Assembly (NCBI RefSeq): GCF_030169785.1
Contig: NZ_CP125854.1
Span: 806,001 to 870,000 of the forward strand
Source: Bdellovibrio sp. 22V
GTDB lineage: Bacteria > Bdellovibrionota > Bdellovibrionia > Bdellovibrionales > Bdellovibrionaceae
DNA length: 64,000 bases
Direction of reading: 5' to 3'
Shown here: positions 1-9,444 of the stretch, piece after piece
How the letters are laid out: each line of letters starts with the position of its first letter
How positions within the stretch are numbered: position 1 is the first letter of the stretch
The notes under the pieces: generated by a model
The model's input: the letters and a program-made list of their open reading frames with translations, nothing else
Database searches by the model: none
Told to the model about the DNA's origin: nothing
Program-made: the position numbers and the translations under genes

Positions 1-2143
1 CCATCAAGATTGTGTCTGTCGTGTTCTTCTCAAGAACTTCCATCGCAACAACAATGTCGTCTTTCGCAAGAGTGATTGCTTTCACGCCGCGAGCAGTACG
101 ACCCATACCACGAACGTCGTTTTCGTTGAAACGAATCGACATACCTTCTTTAGTTGCAATGAAGATATCGCTTTGTCCATCAGAAATCTTAACGTCGATA
201 ACGCCGTCATCTAGATCCGTCGTCAACGCAATGATACCGGCTGTTCTTGGATTCGCGAAAGCATCCAAAGATGTTTTCTTGATCACACCTTTTTCTGTCA
301 ACATTACAACGTATTTGTTTTCGTTGAACTCATCTACCGGAAGAATTGCACGAACACTTTCACCGCTAGCAAGCTGAACAACGTTCGCCAAAGATTTACC
401 TTTAGACGTTCTTGTTCCTAGAGGAAGTTTGTGCACCTTACACCAGTAAACTTTACCTTTATCTGTGAACACTAAAAGCATTGTCTTCGTGCTCGCAGAG
501 AAAAGATCCGTTACATAGTCTTCTTCTTTCGTCTCCATGCCTTTCAAACCTTTACCACCACGTTTTTGCGTGCGGTATTCCGCTGTCGGCATTCGCTTAA
601 TCAGACCTGTGTTTGTCACAGTGACAACCATGTCTTCATCGGCGATCAAATCTTCGTCTTCGATATCATCCAAGCTTCCTTGGATTTGTGTGCGGCGAGG
701 ATCTGCGTAACGTTTTTTGATATCTTCAAGCTCAGATACGATAATTTTATAAATTTCACGAACGTCGGAAAGGACGAATTTCAACCAGTCGATTTGTTTC
801 ATCAATTCTGCAAGTTCAGCGATGATTTTATCACGCTCCAAACCTGTCAAACGTTGAAGACGCATTTCCAAAATCGCAACGGCTTGTTTTTCAGAGAATT
901 CGAATTTCTGCATCAAAGCTTCGCGGGCAGCGTTTGCCTCCTTAGAAGCACGGATAGTTTTGATAACCTCTTCGATATGATCGAGGGCTTTTTTCAAACC
1001 TTCCAAGATATGCGCGCGCTCTTGGGCTTTCTTAAGTTCAAAGATACAACGTTTCGTAACAACGTCACGACGGTGATCCACGAACGCTTCCAGCATGCCT
1101 TTAAGATCGAAAGTAACCGGTTGGTTTTTCGCATCCAAAGCCAGCATGATAATACCCAAGCTGATTTGCATTTGCGTGAATTTGTAAAGACGATTCAAGA
1201 TCACGCTGGCGTTTTCACCGCGCTTCAATTGAATCACGATACGCATACCTTCACGCGAAGACTCATCGCGGATATCAGAGATACCTTCGATTTGTTTGTC
1301 ACGAACAAGGTCCGCAATGCTTTCGATCAATTTTGCTTTATTAACTTGGTAAGGAATCTCGGTAACGATGATTTCTTCACGGTCTTTAACCTGAACGATT
1401 TCCGCAACCGCTTTCAAAGAGATAATTCCGCGGCCTTTTTTATAAGCCTGAAGAATACCTTCGCGACCTGCAATCACACCGTAAGACGGGAAGTCCGGTC
1501 CCTTGATATGTTGCATGAGATCTTCAAGTTGGCAGTCCGGATTATTGATCAAGTGCACGCAACCGTCGATCACTTCTCCTAAGTTATGTGGAGGAATGTT
1601 CGTCGCCATACCTACGGCGATACCCGCAGAACCGTTCACTAAAAGATTCGGAAACTTTGCAGGAAGAACCGTTGGAATTTCTAAAGAGTCATCGTAGTTC
1701 GGACCGAAAGAAACTGTTTCTTTTTCGAGGTCGTTAAGAAGTTCTTCAGCAAGGCTCGTTAAACGAATCTCCGTGTAACGCATGGCTGCCGGGCTATCAC
1801 CGTCGATAGAACCGAAGTTTCCTTGTCCATCCTCAAGCGGGTAGCGCAAAGAGAAGTCTTGCGCCATACGAACCATTGTATCGTAAACGGAAGCGTCACC
1901 ATGCGGATGGTATTTACCGATAACATCCCCGACCACACGAGCCGACTTCAAGTACGGTCTGTTGTGGCGGTTGTTCATTTCACTTTGTGCAAAAAGAACG
2001 CGACGGTGAACCGGTTTCAAACCGTCACGCACGTCAGGAAGAGCACGTCCCACGATAACTGACATCGAGTACTGCAAGTATGCTCCGCGCATTTCCTTAC
2101 TAATATCGACGAGGGTTACGCCTTTTTCTTGATTATTTTCCAT
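1..2143 (-). CDS. gyrA: DNA gyrase subunit A (3' end outside window)
   Basis: GyrA is the breakage-reunion subunit of gyrase, which introduces negative supercoils. The frame runs from an ATG at 2143 to the window edge, giving about 714 residues; the C-terminal end is missing. Near the N terminus the reverse translation shows the quinolone-region motif HPHGDASVYD and, about 30 residues on, SPAAMRYTE, which carries the catalytic tyrosine. The position equivalent to E. coli Ser83 is Ala here, while the Asp87 equivalent is kept. It lies 25 bases after gyrB on the same strand and is probably cotranscribed with it. The identification is secure. Confidence 0.97.
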   Translation of the reverse strand, partial: MENNQEKGVTLVDISKEMRGAYLQYSMSVIVGRALPDVRDGLKPVHRRVLFAQSEMNNRHNRPYLKSARVVGDVIGKYHPHGDASVYDTMVRMAQDFSLRYPLEDGQGNFGSIDGDSPAAMRYTEIRLTSLAEELLNDLEKETVSFGPNYDDSLEIPTVLPAKFPNLLVNGSAGIAVGMATNIPPHNLGEVIDGCVHLINNPDCQLEDLMQHIKGPDFPSYGVIAGREGILQAYKKGRGIISLKAVAEIVQVKDREEIIVTEIPYQVNKAKLIESIADLVRDKQIEGISDIRDESSREGMRIVIQLKRGENASVILNRLYKFTQMQISLGIIMLALDAKNQPVTFDLKGMLEAFVDHRRDVVTKRCIFELKKAQERAHILEGLKKALDHIEEVIKTIRASKEANAAREALMQKFEFSEKQAVAILEMRLQRLTGLERDKIIAELAELMKQIDWLKFVLSDVREIYKIIVSELEDIKKRYADPRRTQIQGSLDDIEDEDLIADEDMVVTVTNTGLIKRMPTAEYRTQKRGGKGLKGMETKEEDYVTDLFSASTKTMLLVFTDKGKVYWCKVHKLPLGTRTSKGKSLANVVQLASGESVRAILPVDEFNENKYVVMLTEKGVIKKTSLDAFANPRTAGIIALTTDLDDGVIDVKISDGQSDIFIATKEGMSIRFNENDVRGMGRTARGVKAITLAKDDIVVAMEVLEKNTTDTILM

Positions 2144-2168
2144 AGATCACCAGTTTCAAAAACTAAAA

Positions 2169-4595
<2,427 letters not shown>

Positions 4596-4614
4596 TTACT
4601 TAGAAAACGGGCGT

Positions 4615-4638
4615 ACTCCAGTTTTCTTATTCTGGAGT
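4615..4638 (-). other. Hairpin between recF and gyrB
   Basis: ACTCCAG at 4615-4621 and CTGGAGT at 4632-4638 form a perfect 7-bp inverted repeat with a 10-base loop. No T-run follows it on the minus strand, so it is not a standard terminator. It could be an RNA-processing or attenuation element between recF and gyrB. Confidence 0.4.
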
Positions 4639-4642
4639 CGCG

Positions 4643-5767
4643 TTAATCAAGAATGTGACCATCCTTGATGCGCAGAACGGAGAGCTGATCGAGGCTGAAA
4701 GAATCAGGTAATGAAAAATCTGTTGTCGTTACAAAAATCTGCGTATTGATCTCATGTAAGAACGTAATCAACGCATCTCTTTTGGCTTTATCGAGCTCAG
4801 ATAAAACATCATCTAACATCAGCACGGGATAGGTTCCGTGAGCCTTCCTATGATACACAATTTGGGCCATTTTGAAAGATAATATGATGGCTCTTTGCTG
4901 CCCTTGGCTACAGTAAAATCTTGAGTCTTTTTGCCCATATAGGAACACAATATCGTGCTTGTGCGGGCCTACTAGACTGGAGCCCGAAGAGAGCTCCGCA
5001 TCATGCAACTCGCGAAGACGTTTTTCGAGCGCAAAATAGACTTCTTCTCGGGAAAAACTCACCGCATTTTGATCGGAAATCACGTATTCCACGGAGATAT
5101 CCACAGCCGTGTTCCCAGAAATGTACTGCATGGCATTATTAAAATCTTTGGAGAGACCCGCTAGTGCAGCGATGCGGGCGTACGCTAAATCGGCTCCTAA
5201 ACGCAAGAATTGGGGGTTTAGAGCGTCCAAAAGGTTCTCGGTGACCGTTTTGTCGTTCAAACCCTCTAAATGGTTTTTAAGGATCTTGTTACGAGTTTTG
5301 AGTGCTTTTCGGTAATCCGATATCAAATCGGCGTTTTTCCGGTCAAAGGTGACAAGCAAATCATCCACAAGTTCACGGCGATAATCAGCGCCTTCTTTGA
5401 TCGACGCCAAACTTTCCGGACTAAACACAACGCTCGCGAAAATTTTGCGAATGTCGGTCGGTCGAACTTTTTTATCGTTGAGTGTAAGTACCTTGCGCGA
5501 TTTGGATAGTCCCAGTGTGAGTTTGTAGCTTAGATCATTTTGCCTAACCAAAGCTTGGATAACCGATTCAGAAAATTGCGCGTTGATAAGAGTTGAGTTG
5601 TCGCTATAGCGAAAAGATTCACCTTGGGAAACGAGATATAAAGCTTCAAGGAGATTTGTTTTTCCTTGGCCGTTCTCTCCGAGGAAAACATTCACTCTCG
5701 GAGAGAAGGGAACAACAACGTCCCGATAATTGCGAAAATTAACAAGACGAAGTTTTTCGAAGATCAT
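4643..5767 (-). CDS. recF: DNA replication and repair protein RecF
   Basis: RecF is an SMC-like ATPase that helps load RecA at single-strand gaps. The protein has 374 residues from the ATG at 5767, which begins MIFEKLRLVNFRNY, the classical RecF N terminus. The Walker A motif is GENGQGKTN near residue 30. The signature SSGSSLVGPHKHD and Walker B-like VLMLDDVLSELD are near the C terminus. An upstream in-frame extension to 5794 exists but adds atypical residues. The chosen ATG overlaps the dnaN stop by one base (TGATG), typical of translational coupling. Confidence 0.95.
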   Translation of the reverse strand: MIFEKLRLVNFRNYRDVVVPFSPRVNVFLGENGQGKTNLLEALYLVSQGESFRYSDNSTLINAQFSESVIQALVRQNDLSYKLTLGLSKSRKVLTLNDKKVRPTDIRKIFASVVFSPESLASIKEGADYRRELVDDLLVTFDRKNADLISDYRKALKTRNKILKNHLEGLNDKTVTENLLDALNPQFLRLGADLAYARIAALAGLSKDFNNAMQYISGNTAVDISVEYVISDQNAVSFSREEVYFALEKRLRELHDAELSSGSSLVGPHKHDIVFLYGQKDSRFYCSQGQQRAIILSFKMAQIVYHRKAHGTYPVLMLDDVLSELDKAKRDALITFLHEINTQIFVTTTDFSLPDSFSLDQLSVLRIKDGHILD

Positions 5768-6873
5768 CAGATTCTCATAGGCATCACAACGCAAGTGTAA
5801 GAAGCGTCGTTGTGAGGTCTCATCAAACCTGGCGAAAGATGGTCATTCAATTCGAAATCAATTTTGTCTTGATTCATGCTCGTCAAGATATCCGTGATAT
5901 ACTTCGCGTTGAAGCCGATCTTGATATCGTTGCCGGCATATTCAACTTCGATTTCTTCTTTCGCGTCACCCAACTCAGGATTGTTCGAAGAAATCTCCAT
6001 ACGGCCATTTGAAAGATTCAAAAGAACCGCTTTTGATTTTTGATTTGCTAAAAGAGAAACACGTTTCAACGAAGTGAGGAAAGCTTCTCGGCTGATCATC
6101 ACTTTTTGTGAAAGTTTCTGTGGAATAAACTGTTGATAATTCGGGTACTTTCCTTCGATCAAACGAATCATCAAGATTGTTGACGAATGTTTCAATACGA
6201 ATTGCGAACCTTCGATAGCGATTTCAACATTTCCCTCGATGCTCTCCAAAATCTTTTTGATTTCATGAAGGCCTTTACGAGGAATGATCACGCCTTGAGT
6301 TGCGTTTACTTTCACCTCGGAAGAAGGTTTATTGACCAAGCTCATACGATGACCGTCTGTCGCCACCATTTTGAATCCACCTTGTGCATTCAACTCGAAG
6401 AAGACACCGTTCAAGTGGTACCGAGTCTCATCATTTGAAACAGAGTAGATTGTTTTATCAATCATCTCTTTCAACACTTGCGCATGAATAGAGATGAAAG
6501 CTTGCGAGTTGTAAGTTGGGAAGATCGGATACTCTTCAGCCGAGATACCTACGATTTTTGAAGTGTACTTACCTTGTTTAATTTCAAGCCAGTTATTTTC
6601 TTTTTTGATTAGAGTGATAGGACCTTCTGAAAGTTCTTTGGCAATTTCAAAAAGACTTTTTGCACTCACCGCAACTTTACCAGGTTGATGAACTTGAACT
6701 TTGATTTGGTCTGTAAGGCTGACTTCCAAATCCGTTGCGAAAACTTTCAAAGAGTTTTGATCCGCTTCAAGAAGAACGTTGATGAGAATAGGCATTGTGT
6801 TGCGTTTCTCAACGATGTTCTGTGTTTTTCCGATAAGGCTTAATAGATCTCTCTTATCAATTTCAAGTTTCAT
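5767..6873 (-). CDS. dnaN: DNA polymerase III sliding clamp (beta subunit)
   Basis: DnaN forms the ring-shaped clamp that tethers DNA polymerase III. The 368-residue length and the C-terminal SYTCVVMPMRI match the family. Three clamp domains can be followed, with typical segments such as YHLNGVFFE and KMVATDGHRM in the middle domain. The ATG is preceded by GAGGG at good spacing. It sits between dnaA and recF on the same strand. Its upstream gap carries the origin elements, so its promoter lies in or next to oriC. Confidence 0.97.
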   Translation of the reverse strand: MKLEIDKRDLLSLIGKTQNIVEKRNTMPILINVLLEADQNSLKVFATDLEVSLTDQIKVQVHQPGKVAVSAKSLFEIAKELSEGPITLIKKENNWLEIKQGKYTSKIVGISAEEYPIFPTYNSQAFISIHAQVLKEMIDKTIYSVSNDETRYHLNGVFFELNAQGGFKMVATDGHRMSLVNKPSSEVKVNATQGVIIPRKGLHEIKKILESIEGNVEIAIEGSQFVLKHSSTILMIRLIEGKYPNYQQFIPQKLSQKVMISREAFLTSLKRVSLLANQKSKAVLLNLSNGRMEISSNNPELGDAKEEIEVEYAGNDIKIGFNAKYITDILTSMNQDKIDFELNDHLSPGLMRPHNDASYTCVVMPMRI

Positions 6874-6928
6874 GAAAAACCCTCTTTTAAAGACCCTCTT
6901 ATTATCTATTACTATTAATATAAATAAC

Positions 6929-6943
6929 TAGTAGTAGTAGTAG
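6929..6943 (+). promoter_or_regulatory. DnaA-trio array (TAG x5)
   Basis: Five consecutive TAG triplets lie directly between an AT-rich tract on the 5' side and a GC-rich cluster on the 3' side. This is the known layout of DnaA-trios, single-strand binding elements along which DnaA polymerises to melt the origin. A degenerate DnaA box (CGTGGAAAA, 6947-6955) lies at the expected side. The function is inferred from this layout. Confidence 0.75.
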
Positions 6944-6997
6944 GGGCGTGGAAAACCTAACAAATCTCCTAAGTGCATGTAAACACTAAAAAACACT

Positions 6998-7006
6998 TGT
7001 GGATAA
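6998..7006 (-). promoter_or_regulatory. Consensus DnaA box
   Basis: TGTGGATAA is the exact complement of the DnaA-box consensus TTATCCACA. It is the only perfect match noticed in the dnaN-dnaA gap. Confidence 0.85.
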
Positions 7007-7037
7007 GCTCTCTGTACAAACCCCGGTGAAACTCTTC

Positions 7038-7080
7038 GATTTTGGGGGTAACTTTGATCCACATTTTGAACCCCAAAATC
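7038..7080. repeat. Perfect 10-bp inverted repeat in oriC
   Basis: GATTTTGGGG (7038-7047) and CCCCAAAATC (7071-7080) are exact complements separated by 23 bases holding a DnaA-box-like sequence. It is not followed by a T-run, and its place in the origin suggests a structural or protein-binding role, which is inference. Confidence 0.6.
7055..7063 (+). promoter_or_regulatory. DnaA box, one mismatch, inside an inverted repeat
   Basis: TGATCCACA differs from TTATCCACA at one position. It lies in the spacer of a perfect 10-bp inverted repeat (7038-7047 and 7071-7080). Confidence 0.6.
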
Positions 7081-7090
7081 TTCCACAGCT

Positions 7091-7099
7091 CTATCCACA
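7091..7099 (+). promoter_or_regulatory. DnaA box, one mismatch
   Basis: CTATCCACA differs from the consensus only at the first base. It lies just past the dnaA stop codon. A weaker TCTTCCACA is at 7079-7087, and a further box-like sequence (TGTGGATCC, 7125-7133) lies inside the dnaA 3' end. Confidence 0.6.
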
Positions 7100-7107
7100 G
7101 TCCACAT

Positions 7108-8523
7108 TCACACACCTGTGATATTGTGGATCCTCTGTTCTAAATCTTCGATATCTTTAGAAATATCTTGATCCGTCGCCTGTAGATTCTTCACACGTTC
7201 TAGAGCATTCATCACAGTAGTGTGGTCTTTTCCGCCAAAAGCTTTACCGATATCCACAAGAGACTTGTCGAGGAACTTCTTAATCAGATACATCGCGATT
7301 TGACGTGGAACGACAATAGGTTTCGCACGAGTTGAAGACTTTAAGTCTAAAACACGTACTTTATAGTGGTCCGCAACGAGCTTCATGATCTCCTCCACAG
7401 AGATTGTGGACTGAGTTTCATGATGCGAAAGAATGCGTTTCACGAGGTCATAGTCGATCGGAAGACCCTGAAGCTCCGAGAACATTTTGATCTTCTTTAA
7501 GTTGCCTTCCAACTCACGAATAGAACGTTTGGAAATACGCGCGATGTAGTTCACAACGTCTTCAGGAAGACGCACGTTAAACTTTTCAGCCTTATAACGA
7601 AGGATCGCAATACGTGTTTCCAGATCCGGCATTGTGATATCCGCGATCAAACCACGCTCAAGGCGCGTTCGGCTGCGGTCTTCGAGGCCGTGGATATCCT
7701 TCGGCATTCGGTCGCTGGCTAGAATAACTTGCTTACGGGAATCAATAAAGCTGTTGATCGTGTGGAAAAACTCTTCTTGAACAGCTTCCCCGCGAGCAAT
7801 GAACTGAACGTCGTCGACGAGCAAAATATCGGAATTCTCTCGATATTTTTGTCTAAACTTATCCATTTCATGGCGGCGGATGGCTGAAATACACTCATTC
7901 ATGAAACGTTCAGCCGAGATATAGGTGATTCTAAGTTGTTGATATTGCTCACGAATATGGTTTCCAGCGGCGTGTAAAAGATGGGTTTTACCCATCCCAA
8001 CCGGTCCATATATATAGAGAGGGTTGTAATCGTCTGCTCCCGGGTTTCTAGCCACGTTAAAGCAAGCCGCATGCGCAAATTCAGAGTTTTTACCCACGAC
8101 AAAGGTCGAAAAAGTCAGTTCTGAGTTGAGAGTATCCGGACCCGACCTTGGTTGAGTAACCTGGATATTCTGAGTACGAGCCAGCTGAGCTTGCAGGATT
8201 TCAGTGCCGCTCATAGCGTCGTCCGGTGTGTAAGAAGTCTCAATATGAGTATTTACTTTGTTGCCCGTAATACTAAACTCGACCTCAAACGGTTTTCCAT
8301 AAGTATCTGAAATTTCAGTATAAATCTTATCTTGAAGGTTCTCGATAACGAAGTACTGATGAAGAGCATTGGGTACTCCGAGTATCAATCTGGGACGTTC
8401 GATGGTCCCAGTCGTATTCACGTACTCAATAGGATCAAGCCAGGTATCCAACAACTTGTTATTGTCGTTCCTGCTCTTCATCTTTGATTTGATTAGTGTC
8501 CAAAATGACGAGTTTAACTCCAC
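7108..8523 (-). CDS. dnaA: Chromosomal replication initiator DnaA
   Basis: DnaA binds DnaA boxes and melts the origin. The 471-residue product shows domain I (about 1-90), a variable linker, and the AAA+ domain with Walker A GPVGMGKTHLLHA and Walker B ILLVDDVQFI. The C-terminal helix-turn-helix carries the signature GGKDHTTV. The start codon is GTG at 8523; GAGGGGAA lies a few bases upstream of it. It is first in the minus-strand replication block and divergent from rpmH. Weak DnaA-box-like sequences in its leader allow autoregulation, but this is inference. Confidence 0.97.
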   Translation of the reverse strand: MELNSSFWTLIKSKMKSRNDNNKLLDTWLDPIEYVNTTGTIERPRLILGVPNALHQYFVIENLQDKIYTEISDTYGKPFEVEFSITGNKVNTHIETSYTPDDAMSGTEILQAQLARTQNIQVTQPRSGPDTLNSELTFSTFVVGKNSEFAHAACFNVARNPGADDYNPLYIYGPVGMGKTHLLHAAGNHIREQYQQLRITYISAERFMNECISAIRRHEMDKFRQKYRENSDILLVDDVQFIARGEAVQEEFFHTINSFIDSRKQVILASDRMPKDIHGLEDRSRTRLERGLIADITMPDLETRIAILRYKAEKFNVRLPEDVVNYIARISKRSIRELEGNLKKIKMFSELQGLPIDYDLVKRILSHHETQSTISVEEIMKLVADHYKVRVLDLKSSTRAKPIVVPRQIAMYLIKKFLDKSLVDIGKAFGGKDHTTVMNALERVKNLQATDQDISKDIEDLEQRIHNITGV

Positions 8524-8626
8524 GCGATTCCCCTCAAAACCACGGGCTTCTTAACAAGGGGAGCTGAAGTTTTCAACAGTTGACCTTATTGCCGCGATGT
8601 GCTTTATTTATGCCCCACGTATCTAG

Positions 8627-8656
8627 TTGTGAACAACTTTGTGGAATACATATATA
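8627..8656 (+). promoter_or_regulatory. Candidate promoter of the rpmH-rnpA-yidD-yidC operon
   Basis: TTGTGA (8627-8632) and TATATA (8651-8656) are spaced 18 bases and face rpmH. A DnaA-box-like TGTGGAATA (8640-8648, two mismatches) lies between them, and the -35 overlaps a short GTTGT/ACAAC palindrome. Confidence 0.45.
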
Positions 8657-8707
8657 GATGTAACTGACGTCAATTAGCGTCGTAATTTAGCACTCGGGGA
8701 GTTAGTC

Positions 8708-8857
8708 ATGAAACGTACATACCAACCTTCAAATAAACGTCGTAAAGCTACACACGGTTTCCGTGCTCGCATGGCTTCTAAAGCTGGCCAAGAAGTTCTT
8801 AATCGTCGTCGCGCTAAAGGAAGAAAGCGTTTGACGGTTTCTACAGGTGGAAAATAG
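8708..8857 (+). CDS. rpmH: 50S ribosomal protein L34
   Basis: L34 is a small basic protein of the large ribosomal subunit. The 49-residue product starts [18 protein letters not shown], with the conserved block [22 protein letters not shown], and so matches the whole family. The ATG at 8708 is preceded by GGGGAG. It is the first gene of the rightward operon, divergent from dnaA, the most common bacterial origin arrangement. Its last 11 bases overlap the rnpA start, suggesting coupled translation. Confidence 0.97.
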   Translation: MKRTYQPSNKRRKATHGFRARMASKAGQEVLNRRRAKGRKRLTVSTGGK

Positions 8858-9206
8858 TTCTCCACACATTATAAAGCGAAGCTCTGAGTTTCTCTCTCTC
8901 AAACAATCGGGAAAAAGATACTGGCCTACGAAATGGTTGCTTTTGAATTATCAAAAGAACTCTGTAGGTCAGTTGCGTTTTGGTGTAACTGCGAGCCGCA
9001 AAGTTGGGTCTGCAGTCGTCCGAAATAAACTGAAACGTTGGAGTCGAGAGTATTTCCGAGCTTCTCTTGTGGCGGGAAAATCTATTGAAGCCGACATCAA
9101 CATCATCTTTAAACCTATGGAATCCAACTTTTACAAAGGCCTTCCACATGAGGAATTTGTCAAAGCTATGGATCGCGGTTTGGAAGTCGTACGAAAGAAT
9201 ATCTAA
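8847..9206 (+). CDS. rnpA: Ribonuclease P protein component
   Basis: RnpA is the protein subunit that helps the RNase P RNA trim tRNA 5' ends. The 119-residue protein contains [20 protein letters not shown] followed by RWSREYFR, the family's RNA-binding signature, with C-terminal [13 protein letters not shown]. The start is GTG at 8847, inside the rpmH 3' end. The yidD frame begins inside its own 3' end, so three genes overlap in sequence. No RNase P RNA gene was seen in the window. Confidence 0.94.
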   Translation: MENSSPHIIKRSSEFLSLKQSGKRYWPTKWLLLNYQKNSVGQLRFGVTASRKVGSAVVRNKLKRWSREYFRASLVAGKSIEADINIIFKPMESNFYKGLPHEEFVKAMDRGLEVVRKNI

Positions 9207-9444
9207 AGGTCTTCTTTGGTTCTTCGTAGCTTCTTATCGTACTGTTGTAACTACTCATCTGGGTGGTTCTTGTCGCTTTGAACCTAGTTGTTCTGCCTAT
9301 GCACTCGATGCAATTAAAACTCATCACACACATAAAGCTTTGTGGTTAATCACAAAAAGAGTGTGTAAATGCCGTCCCGGTGGACCTTTTGGGTACGATC
9401 CGGTTCCCCCTAGAGGAGGAAAGCTCCATGCAACAAAAGAATAA
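9148..9444 (+). CDS. yidD: Membrane protein insertion efficiency factor YidD
   Basis: YidD is a small, probably membrane-associated protein thought to aid YidC-dependent insertion. The core reads GGSCRFEPSCSAYALDAIKTHH and later RVCKCRPGGPFGYDPVP, which carry the three conserved cysteines and the PGG-GYDP motif of the family. The start is uncertain: ATG 9148 has AAAGG upstream, and TTG 9157 is an alternative; both lie inside rnpA. The 3' end overlaps yidC by 17 bases. The length (98 aa) is slightly above typical because of the basic tail. Confidence 0.9.
   Translation: MRNLSKLWIAVWKSYERISKGLLWFFVASYRTVVTTHLGGSCRFEPSCSAYALDAIKTHHTHKALWLITKRVCKCRPGGPFGYDPVPPRGGKLHATKE

Larger units (their letters stand above)
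6874..7107. other. oriC: Chromosomal replication origin (oriC)
   Basis: This 234-base gap between dnaN and dnaA has the full order expected of a bacterial origin unwinding system. An AT-rich stretch (about 6893-6928) is followed by five TAG triplets (6929-6943), a GC cluster (GGGGCGTGG, about 6943-6951), then DnaA-box-like 9-mers towards dnaA. Placement beside dnaA and between divergent gene blocks supports it. The replication start itself is inferred. Confidence 0.85.

Noticed and set aside
566-1582. 338-codon open frame on the plus strand opposite gyrA
   Set aside because: It is the antisense of conserved GyrA sequence and carries no ribosome binding site or motif.
6929-6943. Five TAG repeats as a simple microsatellite
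   Set aside because: The flanking AT-rich and GC-rich blocks and the DnaA boxes fit DnaA-trios better than a random repeat.
8687-8695. TTAGCACTC, a half-site of the CIRCE heat-shock operator
   Set aside because: The second half-site at the right spacing is missing, and the gene is rpmH, not a chaperone.
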